Assembly (NCBI RefSeq): GCF_040096285.1
Contig: NZ_JBBMEY010000045.1
Coordinates: 1-13,230 of the forward strand
From: Ruminococcoides intestinihominis
GTDB taxonomy: Bacteria; Bacillota; Clostridia; Oscillospirales; Acutalibacteraceae
Direction: 5' to 3'
Length of the DNA: 13,230 nucleotides
Shown piece after piece: positions 1-7,187 of this stretch (its first letter is position 1; every line of letters starts with the position of its first letter). Under the pieces are notes generated by a model. That model had not been told where the DNA came from. It made no database searches and saw only the letters and a list, made by a program, of their open reading frames with translations. A program made the position numbers and the translations under genes.

Positions 1-22
1 GGACATCAATGATGCCCCCTAC

Positions 23-146
23 ACCTGTGAGTCATAGTTATATATAATTTAAAATGCATATTCTCACTATAAATTTTTCTTTATAGCCAATTAAATTTAA
101 AACAAACTTACCTTTACCCACAGACAAAATTGAAAAAACCTAATTT
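23..146 (+). repeat. Left copy of a non-coding repeat that recurs inverted at the right end
   Basis: Three blocks here match the reverse complement of the right edge of the window. The outer block, 23-39, is identical over 17 bases to the complement of 13214-13230. The middle block, 58-76 (core TATTCTCACTA), matches 13176-13194 at 18 of 19 positions. The inner block, 108-146, matches 13139-13177 at 34 of 39 positions. This copy has about 31 extra bases between the middle and inner blocks. No open reading frame of note covers it. It could be a dispersed intergenic repeat or the end of a mobile unit. Bases 1-22, outside the repeat, are visibly richer in G and C than what follows and are unassigned. 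Confidence 0.8.
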
Positions 147-275
147 GTAAAATAAACTTATTTTAACCTACAAATGAAATCAGAAAATTTAAATTTTTTA
201 TATGAAAAAATTACACAACAACTACCTTGATTAAGGATGATTATTTTATTAAAATGAAATAAGGAAGTGATAATA

Positions 276-436
276 ATGGATAAGAAAAATAATCAAAATT
301 CTATAGAAGAAAATAAATTATTCTATTTAAACTCAAACCGAAGACAGATTGAAAAGGCTATAAAAGAAGTTAAAGAGGGAAAGTAGTAAATAAAACTATT
401 GAAGAATTAGAAAATTTAGATAATCCCAATTCATAA
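276..436 (+). pseudogene. Frameshifted small antitoxin-like gene
   Basis: An ATG at 276, preceded by AAGGAAG at 261-267, opens a 36-codon frame that stops at 384-386. The first part reads MDKKNNQNSIEENKLFYLNS and then NRRQIEKAIKEVKEGK. In the +1 frame the text continues as VVNKTIEELENLDNPNS and stops at 434-436. Adding one A to the A run near 380-382 joins the two parts into a single 53-residue protein. The joined segment (KAIKEVKEGKVVNKTIEEL) resembles the tail of small clostridial type II antitoxins, where an EGKVV-KT-EELE pattern is common; this assignment comes from recognition only. No toxin gene follows, because dacF begins 47 bases later. A weak promoter may lie at 227-255 (TTGATT, 17 bases, TAAAAT), but its predicted start point almost touches the ribosome binding site. 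The frameshift could be a true mutation, a sequencing error in a homopolymer, or the two frames may be unrelated. Confidence 0.5.
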
Positions 437-483
437 TATAAGCCTTATCCACATACATTTTACTATTTGAAAGAGGTGTTAAA

Positions 484-1623
484 ATGTATGTGAAAAGGAG
501 CTTTTCAATATTACTCAGCGTGTTGATGATATTGTTTTCTTTGCCAATAGGTGCAAAGGCACTTACTGCCGAAGATATTTCGGCACCATCTGCAATATTG
601 GTTGAGGGTGACAACTTTAATATTCTTTACGAGAAAAATAGTCACGAAAAAAGGTCAGTAGCCTCTATTACAAAAGTAATGACCGTTTTGCTTGTTATGG
701 AGGATATTGAAAGTGGAAAAATCAGCCTGAAAGATACTGTAACTGCAAGTAAACACGCATCCTCAATGGGCGGTTCGGATATTTGGCTTGAAGAGGGAGA
801 ACAATTGTCCCTTGACGATATGCTAAAGGCAACATTAGTTGCTTCGGCTAATGATGCAGCAGTTGCTTTGGCAGAATATACCGAAGGCAGCGAAGATGCC
901 TTTGTGAAGCGAATGAACACCAGAGCAAAGGAACTTGGTATGAAAGATACTGTTTTTAAGAACTGCAACGGTCTTGATGAGAAAGGTCATTATTCAAGTG
1001 CATATGATGTGGCTTTAATGTCAGCAGAACTTATAAAACATACTAAAGTTTTTGATTATACTTCTATATGGCTTGATTTCTTGCGAGATGGCAAAACTCA
1101 AATTGTTAATACTAATAAACTTTTAAAGTCTTATAACGGCATTACAGGACTAAAAACAGGCACAACATCAGAGGCAGGGAGTTGTATTTCTGCAACAGCC
1201 AGAAGAGATGGAATGAACTTAATTGCAGTGTCCTTAGGTTGTGACAGTACCAATGAAAGATTCAAAAGTGCATCAACAATGCTTGACTATGGTTTCAATA
1301 ATTTCGGAATAAAAGTACCTGAAAAAGTAAAGATTGATAAAATCAAAGTAAATAAAGGAATGAAAGAAGAACTTTCACTGGTTGCAAATGAACCTAAGTC
1401 AATTTTAATTTCAAAAGGCAACAATGATAAAATAGATACAAAAGTAAACATTCCTGACTCAATAGATGCACCGGTAAAGCAAGACCGGGTGATTGGTGAA
1501 ATTGAATATAATTTAAACGGAAAGTTAGTGGAAAAGGTAAAAGTTAAGGCAAAAGAAGATATAGAAGAATGTTCTTTTGCTAATTCTTTCCGATACTTGT
1601 GGGCTTTTTTAGTGTCTTTATAA
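484..1623 (+). CDS. dacF: Serine-type D-alanyl-D-alanine carboxypeptidase (peptidase S11, DacF/PBP5-like)
   Basis: This penicillin-binding protein removes the terminal D-alanine from peptidoglycan stem peptides outside the membrane and so limits cross-linking. The N-terminus is a clear signal peptide: K4-R5, a hydrophobic stretch from about 6 to 22, and a likely cut after A24-K25-A26. The three active-site motifs of the family are all present: S61-I-T-K64, S121-A-N123 and K224-T-G226. After the catalytic domain (about 30-270), residues 280-360 form a beta-rich region as in the PBP5 C-terminal domain. The last 20 residues (FRYLWAFLVSL at the end) are aromatic and hydrophobic and may be the membrane anchor. 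The length, 379 residues, is normal. The start is set by AGAGGTG a few bases upstream. The gene appears to stand alone: the next gene has its own promoter, and I see no clear terminator after this one. DacF in spore formers acts in sporulation; whether this host sporulates cannot be told from here. Confidence 0.93.
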   Translation: MYVKRSFSILLSVLMILFSLPIGAKALTAEDISAPSAILVEGDNFNILYEKNSHEKRSVASITKVMTVLLVMEDIESGKISLKDTVTASKHASSMGGSDIWLEEGEQLSLDDMLKATLVASANDAAVALAEYTEGSEDAFVKRMNTRAKELGMKDTVFKNCNGLDEKGHYSSAYDVALMSAELIKHTKVFDYTSIWLDFLRDGKTQIVNTNKLLKSYNGITGLKTGTTSEAGSCISATARRDGMNLIAVSLGCDSTNERFKSASTMLDYGFNNFGIKVPEKVKIDKIKVNKGMKEELSLVANEPKSILISKGNNDKIDTKVNIPDSIDAPVKQDRVIGEIEYNLNGKLVEKVKVKAKEDIEECSFANSFRYLWAFLVSL

Positions 1624-1661
1624 AAAATTAAATTTTATTTAGTGAAAGTGTTACTTTTCTG

Positions 1662-1690
1662 TTGCAAAAACATACAAAATATAGTATAAT
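1662..1690 (+). promoter_or_regulatory. Sigma-A type promoter for pgi
   Basis: TTGCAA at 1662-1667 and TATAAT at 1685-1690 are separated by exactly 17 bases. The site lies in the AT-rich gap between dacF and pgi. The predicted transcript start is near 1697, immediately before a leader hairpin. Confidence 0.8.
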
Positions 1691-1698
1691 AGTGCCAA

Positions 1699-1733
1699 TC
1701 CATAAAATAATGTGTGTATAATTCTTTTATGGA
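1699..1733 (+). promoter_or_regulatory. Hairpin at the 5' end of the pgi leader
   Basis: TCCATAAAA (1699-1707) is perfectly complementary to TTTTATGGA (1725-1733), giving a 9-base-pair stem with a 17-base loop. It starts within a few bases of the predicted transcript start and ends just before the ribosome binding site AAGGAGG (1739-1745). No T-run follows, so it is not a terminator. A 5'-terminal stem of this kind can protect a message from 5'-end-dependent decay, or it may affect translation; both are inferences. Confidence 0.55.
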
Positions 1734-1756
1734 ATGATAAGGAGGCACAAAAAGAA

Positions 1757-3094
1757 ATGGCTACTAAGTTAAGTGACAAATATTTAAAGGGATTTGTAAG
1801 TGAACATGAATATGAAGCAATGGCACCACAGGTGAAACTTGCTCATAATGCACTTCATACAGGTGATTGCCTAGGCAATGACTTTATCGGTTGGTTAACA
1901 CTTCCAACAGATTACGATAAGGAAGAATTTGCTCGTATTAAGGCAGCTGCTGAAAAAGTTAAGAAGAATACTGATGTATTTATCGTTATCGGTATTGGTG
2001 GTTCTTACCTTGGTGCAAGAGCAGCTATTGAATTTTTAAAATCCCCTAACTATAATCTACTATGCAAAGATACTCCACAAATTTTCTTTACAGGTAACTC
2101 AATCAGCAGTAATGCTCTTTCTGAACTTGTAGAAATCTGTGAGGGTAAAGATGTTTCTATTAATATGATTTCAAAGTCAGGTACAACAACAGAACCTGCT
2201 ATCGCTTTCAGAGTTCTTCGTGAAATGCTAGAGAAGAAGTACGGCAAGGAAGGTGCTAAGGAAAGAATCTTCTGTACTACTGATAAGGCAAAGGGTACTC
2301 TAAAGGAACTTGCTACTAAGGAAGGCTACGAAACATTCGTAGTACCTGATGATGTAGGTGGTAGATTCTCAGTTCTAACAGCTGTTGGTCTACTTCCAAT
2401 TGCAGTTGCAGGTTGTGACATTGATGCTCTTATGGCAGGTGCTAGAAAGGCTCAGAACGACTTTGATAATGATGACCTATTTACAAATGACTGTTATAAG
2501 TATGCTGCTCTTCGTAACATTCTTTACAGAAAGGGTTACCAGACAGAACTACTTGTTGCTTATGAACCTGCATTTACAATGATGAACGAATGGTTCAAGC
2601 AGTTGTTTGGTGAAAGTGAAGGTAAGGACAACAAGGGTATCTTCCCAGCATCTGTTGTATTCTCAACAGACCTACACTCAATGGGTCAGTACATTCAGGA
2701 AGGCAGAAGAACTTTATTTGAAACTGTTGTACAGTTTAATAAGGTTGCAAGAGAAATTACTCTTGATACAGACCCAGAAAATGTTGATGGTCTAAACTTC
2801 CTATCAGGCAAGACTATGGACTTTGTAAACAAGAAGGCTTTCCAGGGTACAGTTCTTGCTCATAATGACGGTGGCGTTCCTAATATGGTTCTTGATGTTG
2901 AAGAAATGACAGAAACAGAACTAGGCTATCTAATCTACTTCTTCGAAAAGGCTTGTGCAATCAGTGGTTACTTACTAGGTGTTAACCCATTCAACCAGCC
3001 TGGTGTAGAATCATACAAGAAGAATATGTTTGCTCTACTAGGCAAACCTGGTTATGAAGATCAGAAAGCTGAACTAGAAGCAAGACTTAACTAA
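1757..3094 (+). CDS. pgi: Glucose-6-phosphate isomerase
   Basis: This cytoplasmic enzyme interconverts glucose 6-phosphate and fructose 6-phosphate, the second step of glycolysis. Both signatures of the family are visible: the GGRFS region (DVGGRFSVLTAVG, G201-S205) and the C-terminal PFNQPGVESYKK region (F412-E418 core). The sugar-phosphate-binding GIGGSYLGARAA and SKSGTTTEPA segments and the FGESEGK active-site segment (about 284-290) are also intact. I start the gene at the ATG at 1757, which has AAGGAGG at 1739-1745. The frame is open further back to an ATG at 1712, but those 15 extra residues would begin inside the leader hairpin and have no ribosome binding site. The resulting 445 residues fit the short Firmicutes form of about 450. 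Leucine is often CTA and lysine mostly AAG, unlike dacF or comEC, which suggests high expression. A small ATPase gene follows 37 bases downstream on the same message. Confidence 0.96.
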   Translation: MATKLSDKYLKGFVSEHEYEAMAPQVKLAHNALHTGDCLGNDFIGWLTLPTDYDKEEFARIKAAAEKVKKNTDVFIVIGIGGSYLGARAAIEFLKSPNYNLLCKDTPQIFFTGNSISSNALSELVEICEGKDVSINMISKSGTTTEPAIAFRVLREMLEKKYGKEGAKERIFCTTDKAKGTLKELATKEGYETFVVPDDVGGRFSVLTAVGLLPIAVAGCDIDALMAGARKAQNDFDNDDLFTNDCYKYAALRNILYRKGYQTELLVAYEPAFTMMNEWFKQLFGESEGKDNKGIFPASVVFSTDLHSMGQYIQEGRRTLFETVVQFNKVAREITLDTDPENVDGLNFLSGKTMDFVNKKAFQGTVLAHNDGGVPNMVLDVEEMTETELGYLIYFFEKACAISGYLLGVNPFNQPGVESYKKNMFALLGKPGYEDQKAELEARLN

Positions 3095-3131
3095 AAAATA
3101 TTAAAATTTATCCTAAAAGGAGGACGACTAA

Positions 3132-3548
3132 ATGGTAACTTTACTAACAGGTAAGAAAGGTTCAGGCAAAACTAAGAAATTAATCCAACTTGCTAACGAA
3201 GCTGTTGCTTCATCAAGTGGCAATGTTGTTGTAGTTGAGAAAGGTCAAAAGCTTACATATGATGTAACTCATAAGGCTAGACTTGTTGACACTGACCATT
3301 ACGAAATTCAGGGCTATGATGCACTATTCGGTTTCCTAAGTGGTATCTGTGCAGGTAACTATGATGTTACAGACATTTTTGTTGATAGCACATTCAAGAT
3401 TTGCCCAGAAGGTATTGACGGTTTAGAAGCATTCATCAAGAAGGCATCAGACCTAGCTGACGCATCAGAAACAAAGATTACTTTCCTAATTTCTGCTGCT
3501 GAAGAAGACCTACCGGTAGGTATTAACGCAGTTTGCGAAAAGGTTTAA
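3132..3548 (+). CDS. Small P-loop ATP-binding protein of unknown function
   Basis: The 138-residue protein opens with a Walker A loop, G7-K-K-G-S-G-K13-T14, and has a plausible Walker B strand at D81-I-F-V-D85. There is no signal peptide or membrane segment, so it should be a soluble, single-domain nucleotide-binding protein. I recall similar small proteins in clostridial genomes, sometimes labelled as PilT-like ATPases. Nothing here supports a role in twitching motility: the chain is far shorter than PilT and no pilus gene is nearby. The start is well supported by AAAGGAGG at 3115-3122. It follows pgi with no terminator between them and ends at a terminator at 3586-3615, so the two genes probably form an operon. 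Codon choice (CTA for leucine, TTC for phenylalanine) resembles pgi, which suggests strong expression. Its function is not known to me; a regulatory or kinase-like role is possible but unproven. Confidence 0.75.
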   Translation: MVTLLTGKKGSGKTKKLIQLANEAVASSSGNVVVVEKGQKLTYDVTHKARLVDTDHYEIQGYDALFGFLSGICAGNYDVTDIFVDSTFKICPEGIDGLEAFIKKASDLADASETKITFLISAAEEDLPVGINAVCEKV

Positions 3549-3585
3549 TTTTATATTAGTTTTCAAAATTAAATTAAAAACTCTT

Positions 3586-3615
3586 AAAAGGGCTGTTACT
3601 TAACAGTCCTTTTTT
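3586..3615 (+). terminator. Rho-independent terminator of the pgi operon
   Basis: The arms 3586-3597 and 3602-3613 pair over 12 bases with one G-U pair, around the four-base loop ACTT. The stem core is GGGCTGTT, and the T-run continues to 3615. Confidence 0.88.
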
Positions 3616-3761
3616 GACGGTTTAACCTTTAAAGTTACCATATTAATTGTCCGATTTTTCTTAATGAATATAATATAATTATTAATAAATTATTGTACTT
3701 AATTCTACCAAAGAAAATTACAAAAAATTCAGAAAAAATCTAATAAAATGGCTTTTTTCTA

Positions 3762-3790
3762 TTGACAAAATGCTATTTGATGAGTATAAT
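3762..3790 (+). promoter_or_regulatory. Perfect-consensus promoter for yceD-rpmF
   Basis: TTGACA (3762-3767) and TATAAT (3785-3790) are separated by exactly 17 bases. A-tracts lie just upstream (about 3722-3740), as in UP elements. The predicted transcript start is near 3797, giving a leader of about 26 bases. A strong promoter fits a ribosomal protein operon. Confidence 0.9.
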
Positions 3791-3822
3791 ATTAGTCGTG
3801 TTTATTGGGAGAAGGTGTATTT

Positions 3823-4317
3823 ATGATATTAAACCTTAAAGAAGTTTTCCTACAGGAAGGCAGTAAGAAGGCTTTTGAGTATTCCTTTTCAATGTCAGAC
3901 ATAGACATTAGTGGTGTTTATCCATTCGTTTCACCTATAATGGTAAAGGGTGAGGCTTTAAACCGTGCTGGTCTTGTTGATGTTAATTTTGATGTATCAT
4001 TTACCTACAACCGTCCTTGTGACAGATGTTTTAAGGATGTTAGTAGAGAATTAAATTACCAGTTTAATCATCGTCTTGTGGTTTCACTTCAGGGTGATGA
4101 CAATGATGACTACATTGAAGTTCCGGATTACACTCTTGATGTTGATAATTGTGTTCAGACAGATATTATTCTTAACTTACCTGTTAAGTTCCTGTGTAAA
4201 GAGGACTGCAAGGGTATTTGCCCTAAGTGTGGTAAGGACTTGAATGATGGAGAATGTGATTGTCAGGCAGAAGAAATTGACCCTCGTTTAGAGGTACTAA
4301 AGGAATTATTGAAATAA
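3823..4317 (+). CDS. yceD: YceD / DUF177 family protein, ribosome-biogenesis associated
   Basis: Members of this family sit directly upstream of rpmF in many bacteria, and the same arrangement here is the main support together with the sequence pattern. Homologues are linked to 23S rRNA accumulation and ribosome assembly, but the exact mechanism is not settled. The 164-residue protein carries C66-D-R-C69 in the middle and a cysteine-rich tail with C125, C129, C133, C136, C145 and C147 (core GICPKCGKDLNDGECDC), which suggests metal binding. I place the start at the ATG at 3823, preceded by GGGAGAAGG at 3807-3815. An upstream in-frame TTG at 3805 falls in front of that site and is unlikely. rpmF follows 24 bases after the stop. 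Confidence 0.88.
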   Translation: MILNLKEVFLQEGSKKAFEYSFSMSDIDISGVYPFVSPIMVKGEALNRAGLVDVNFDVSFTYNRPCDRCFKDVSRELNYQFNHRLVVSLQGDDNDDYIEVPDYTLDVDNCVQTDIILNLPVKFLCKEDCKGICPKCGKDLNDGECDCQAEEIDPRLEVLKELLK

Positions 4318-4341
4318 CATATATTACAGGAGGAAATAAAA

Positions 4342-4527
4342 ATGGCAGTACCAAAGAGAAAACATTCACACGCAAGAAAAATGAAGAGAAGATCCAATGT
4401 TTGGAAGTTAAACACTCCTGCACTTGCAGTTTGTCCAACATGTGGCGAATACAAAGCTCCACATAAGGTTTGCAAGAACTGTGGTCAGTACAATGGCAGA
4501 CAGGTTATTGCAGTAGAAGCTGAATAA
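4342..4527 (+). CDS. rpmF: Large ribosomal subunit protein bL32
   Basis: This 61-residue basic protein is a component of the 50S subunit. It begins with the characteristic MAVPKRKHSHARKMKRRS and has four cysteines at 31, 34, 44 and 47 (CPTC and CKNC), the zinc-binding form of L32. The lack of a second, cysteine-free copy in the window says nothing about the rest of the genome. The ribosome binding site is AGGAGG about 8 bases upstream. It is cotranscribed with yceD and followed at once by a terminator. Confidence 0.97.
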   Translation: MAVPKRKHSHARKMKRRSNVWKLNTPALAVCPTCGEYKAPHKVCKNCGQYNGRQVIAVEAE

Positions 4528-4545
4528 TTTTAATTTATAAAAAAC

Positions 4546-4572
4546 AGACGGATTTTATATCCGTCTTTTTTT
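4546..4572 (+). terminator. Rho-independent terminator after rpmF
   Basis: AGACGGAT (4546-4553) pairs with ATCCGTCT (4559-4566) around a five-base loop and is followed by a run of T to 4572. It separates the L32 operon from der. Confidence 0.93.
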
Positions 4573-4619
4573 ATGTCAAATATTTCTTATATTATCTTTT
4601 ATTTTGCCGTAAAATAGGG

Positions 4620-4625
4620 TATAAT
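4620..4625 (+). promoter_or_regulatory. Candidate -10 box for the der operon
   Basis: A perfect TATAAT lies about 125 bases before der, after the rpmF terminator. The matching -35 region is poor (TTTTAT at 4597-4602) and there is no extended -10 TG. A second TATAAT at 4647-4652 has no better partner. Some promoter must lie in 4573-4751, but which one is used is uncertain. The long AT-rich leader shows no riboswitch or clear hairpin to me. Confidence 0.35.
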
Positions 4626-4751
4626 AAGAGTGTGTTTAGCTTAAAATATAATGGGCTATTATGTTTAGTATTTGAGATAAATTATTTTATTGCTAAAAAG
4701 TTAAAAGAATTGAAAAATTAAAAATTTTGATTTATAGATAGGAGGGGTTTT

Positions 4752-6077
4752 ATGTCCACACCAATCGTAGCTATTGTAGGCAGACCGAATGTTGGTAAAT
4801 CAACATTGTTTAATAAACTTATAGGTGAGCGTCTTTCTATTGTAGATGATACTCCCGGTGTTACTCGTGATAGAATTTATGGTGAATGTGAGTGGAATAA
4901 TCGCAAAATCCGTATTATTGATACAGGTGGTATTGAACCATATTCCGATGATGTTATCCTAAAACAAATGAGACGACAAGCAGAACTTGCTATTGATACT
5001 GCTGATGTTACTGTTCTTGTAACTGATGTTTGTGACGGTGTTGTTGCAACTGATGAAGAAGTTGCTCAAATGCTACAAAAGAGTGGTAAGCCGGTTGTGC
5101 TTTGTGTAAATAAATGTGACCAAATCGGTGAACCACCGGCACAGTTTTATGAATTTTATAACCTAGGTTTAGGTGAGCCAATTCAGGTTTCTTCTGTTCA
5201 TGGTACAGGTACAGGTGACTTGCTTGAAGAAGTTTGTAAATTCTTACCACCTGAAGATGAAACTGAACTTGATGAAGATGTAATTTCTGTTGCAGTTATC
5301 GGTAAACCTAATGTTGGTAAGTCATCACTTATTAACTATATTACAGGTGAGAACCGTTGTATTGTTTCCGATATTGCCGGTACAACAAGAGATTCTATTG
5401 ATACTATTGTTGAAAACGAATATGGTAAATTCAATTTTATTGATACTGCCGGTATGCGTAGAAAAGCCAGAGTTTATGACAACATTGAAAAGTACAGTAT
5501 TATCAGAGCCAGAATGGCTATTGACAGATGTGATGTTTGTGTAATTATGATTGATGCTGAAGTTGGCTATACTGAACAGGACAGTAAGGTTGCCGGTATG
5601 GCACTTGAAGCCGGTAAAGGTTGCATTATTGCAGTTAATAAGTGGGATGCTATTGATAAAGATACTCACACAATGGGTGACTTTAGAAAGACTCTTGACA
5701 GAGAATTTGCATTTATGAGCTATACACCGTATATTTTCATTTCTGCAAAAACAGGTCAGAGAGTTAACAACCTATTTGAACTTATCACAACTGTTGCAAA
5801 CAATAACGCAATGCGTATCCGTACAGGTATGCTAAATGATTTATTAAATGTTGCAACTACAAGAGTTCAGCCACCTACAGATAAGGGTAAAAGACTTAAA
5901 ATTTATTATTGTACTCAGGCATCAACTAAGCCTCCTACATTTGTATTCTTCTGTAATAATAAGGAGCTTTTCCACTTCTCATATCAAAGATATTTGGAAA
6001 ACCGTATTCGTGAGTCATTTGGACTAGAGGGTACTCCAATTCGTATTATTGTTAGAGAGAGAGGAGAAAAGTACTAA
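4752..6077 (+). CDS. der: Ribosome-assembly GTPase Der (EngA)
   Basis: Der is an essential GTPase with two G domains that helps mature the 50S ribosomal subunit. Domain 1 shows G1 at G10-RPNVGKST18, G3 as D57-T-G-G60 and G4 as N120-K-C-D123. Domain 2 shows G1 at G184-KPNVGKSS192, G3 as D231-T-A-G234 and G4 as N296-K-W-D299. The C-terminal part (about 350-441) is the KH-like RNA-binding domain, with the usual RLKIYYCTQA and PTFVFFCN segments. The length, 441 residues, is standard. AGGAGGGG precedes the ATG. The stop codon overlaps the start of plsY by one base (TAATG), so the two are probably translationally coupled. This is the first gene of a seven-gene run. Confidence 0.97.
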   Translation: MSTPIVAIVGRPNVGKSTLFNKLIGERLSIVDDTPGVTRDRIYGECEWNNRKIRIIDTGGIEPYSDDVILKQMRRQAELAIDTADVTVLVTDVCDGVVATDEEVAQMLQKSGKPVVLCVNKCDQIGEPPAQFYEFYNLGLGEPIQVSSVHGTGTGDLLEEVCKFLPPEDETELDEDVISVAVIGKPNVGKSSLINYITGENRCIVSDIAGTTRDSIDTIVENEYGKFNFIDTAGMRRKARVYDNIEKYSIIRARMAIDRCDVCVIMIDAEVGYTEQDSKVAGMALEAGKGCIIAVNKWDAIDKDTHTMGDFRKTLDREFAFMSYTPYIFISAKTGQRVNNLFELITTVANNNAMRIRTGMLNDLLNVATTRVQPPTDKGKRLKIYYCTQASTKPPTFVFFCNNKELFHFSYQRYLENRIRESFGLEGTPIRIIVRERGEKY

Positions 6078-6823
6078 TGTATTTGATAATTGCTTTATCT
6101 TGCATTATTCCGGCAATATTAGCTTATTTGCTTGGTTCAATTAACACAGCCATCATTGTTACTAAGATTGTAACAAAAGGTGGCAATATTAAAGAAATGG
6201 GTAGTGGCAATGCCGGTTTTACCAATGTACTTCGTTGTGTTGGTAAAGTTCCGGCTATCATCACCATTGTGTGTGACTTCTTAAAGGCAGTTGTGGCAGT
6301 ACTTTTATCCAATGTATTTATTTGGGTAGGTGTTGCAGTATTTACTTCAATTTTCTACAGTAATGATGCACAGGTGTTCTTGGCTACTAACCAAAACTTA
6401 CTTGTAGAAGGTACTTCAATATGTAACTATGTTGCAGGTTTCTGTTGTATCCTTGGTCATATGTTTCCAATTTATTTCCACTTTAAAGGTGGTAAGGGTG
6501 TTGTTGCTGCAATTGGTATGATTTTTGTATTGGACTGGAGAACATTCCTAATTATCCTAGGTATCTTCCTAATAATCTTCCTATGTAGCAAGATTATTTC
6601 CTTGGGTTCACTGATTTGTGCAGGACTTTACGGACCAATTACTTTCTTAGTTACATATTTCTTTGAATATAGAAATCAGACTACACAAATTCTATCTCTA
6701 ACCTATGTATTCATAGTTTCTGCCATTGCGTTGCTAACAGGTGTTGTAGTTATAATCAAGCACCACGAGAATATCGGTAGACTGATTCGTGGGGAAGAGA
6801 AAAAAATAAAAGCAAAAAAGTAA
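6077..6823 (+). CDS. plsY: Glycerol-3-phosphate acyltransferase PlsY
   Basis: PlsY is an integral membrane enzyme that moves an acyl group from acyl-phosphate to glycerol 3-phosphate, the first step of phosphatidic acid synthesis in most Gram-positive bacteria. The family motifs are present: the GSGNAGFTN glycerol-phosphate loop (G42-N50), the K137-G-G-K-G141 loop and the C-terminal HHENIGRLIRGEEKK segment. Several hydrophobic segments run through the chain. It is 248 residues long, against roughly 200 in typical members. The extra length lies mostly around residues 80-115, between the conserved loops, and includes a polar stretch (SNDAQVFLATNQN). The ribosome binding site is inside the end of der. 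The der-plsY pairing is seen in many Firmicutes. Confidence 0.93.
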   Translation: MYLIIALSCIIPAILAYLLGSINTAIIVTKIVTKGGNIKEMGSGNAGFTNVLRCVGKVPAIITIVCDFLKAVVAVLLSNVFIWVGVAVFTSIFYSNDAQVFLATNQNLLVEGTSICNYVAGFCCILGHMFPIYFHFKGGKGVVAAIGMIFVLDWRTFLIILGIFLIIFLCSKIISLGSLICAGLYGPITFLVTYFFEYRNQTTQILSLTYVFIVSAIALLTGVVVIIKHHENIGRLIRGEEKKIKAKK

Positions 6824-6835
6824 GGAGTATTTGTT

Positions 6836-7177
6836 ATGAGTGATTGTATTTTTTGTAAAATTGCCTCAGGTGAAATTCCATCAACAAAGGTTTATGAAGA
6901 CGACCAGATTCTTTGTTTCAAGGACCTAAATCCTATGGCTCCCGTTCATGTTTTATTTATTCCAAAGGAACATATCTGTTGTGCTGATGAAATTACAAGT
7001 GAAAATTCTTCAGTAGTTGCTCACATTTTTGAAGTTATTCCTAAGGTTGCAAAGGAACTTGGTCTTGAAAATGGCTACAGAGTAGTAACTAACTGCAAAG
7101 AAGAAGCAGGTCAGACAGTTTTCCACTTACACTTCCATCTACTTGGTGGTAAGAAACTTAACACAGAAATGGCTTAA
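6836..7177 (+). CDS. HIT family (HINT-like) nucleotide-binding protein
   Basis: The 113-residue protein carries the histidine triad H97-L-H99-F-H101 in QTVFHLHFHLLGG, near the end as in HINT-type phosphoramidases that cleave adenosine monophosphate esters and amidates. The N-terminal CIFCKIASGEIPSTKVYED is the standard opening of the family, with C4 and C7 suggesting the zinc-containing subtype. The true cellular substrate of bacterial HINT proteins is not firmly known. AAGGAG lies just upstream, 12 bases after plsY. Confidence 0.93.
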   Translation: MSDCIFCKIASGEIPSTKVYEDDQILCFKDLNPMAPVHVLFIPKEHICCADEITSENSSVVAHIFEVIPKVAKELGLENGYRVVTNCKEEAGQTVFHLHFHLLGGKKLNTEMA

Positions 7178-7187
7178 GGAGTAAATT

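Noticed and set aside
1..22. The GC-richer first 22 bases as the end of an upstream gene
   Set aside because: Short open readings exist in more than one frame on both strands and none can be recognised from so few bases.
1549..1580. Perfect 9-base inverted repeat GCAAAAGAA / TTCTTTTGC near the end of dacF
   Set aside because: It lies inside the reading frame, has a 14-base loop and no T-run directly after it, so it is more likely a by-product of A-rich and T-rich codons than a terminator.
1712..1756. An upstream in-frame ATG extending pgi by 15 residues
   Set aside because: It lies in the leader hairpin loop, lacks a ribosome binding site, and would give residues not found at the start of the family. 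The ATG at 1757 has AAGGAGG at a suitable distance.
3805..3822. A TTG start six codons upstream for yceD
   Set aside because: It would fall before the ribosome binding site GGGAGAAGG that serves the ATG at 3823.
4223..4475. Overlapping minus-strand open frames opposite yceD and rpmF
   Set aside because: They lie antisense to a well-supported ribosomal protein gene, have no ribosome binding site and no recognisable protein pattern.
5008..5669. Minus- and plus-strand open frames inside der
   Set aside because: They are shadows of der, whose motifs and length fit its family throughout. The repetitive asparagine- and threonine-rich composition is what antisense reading of GTPase codons produces.
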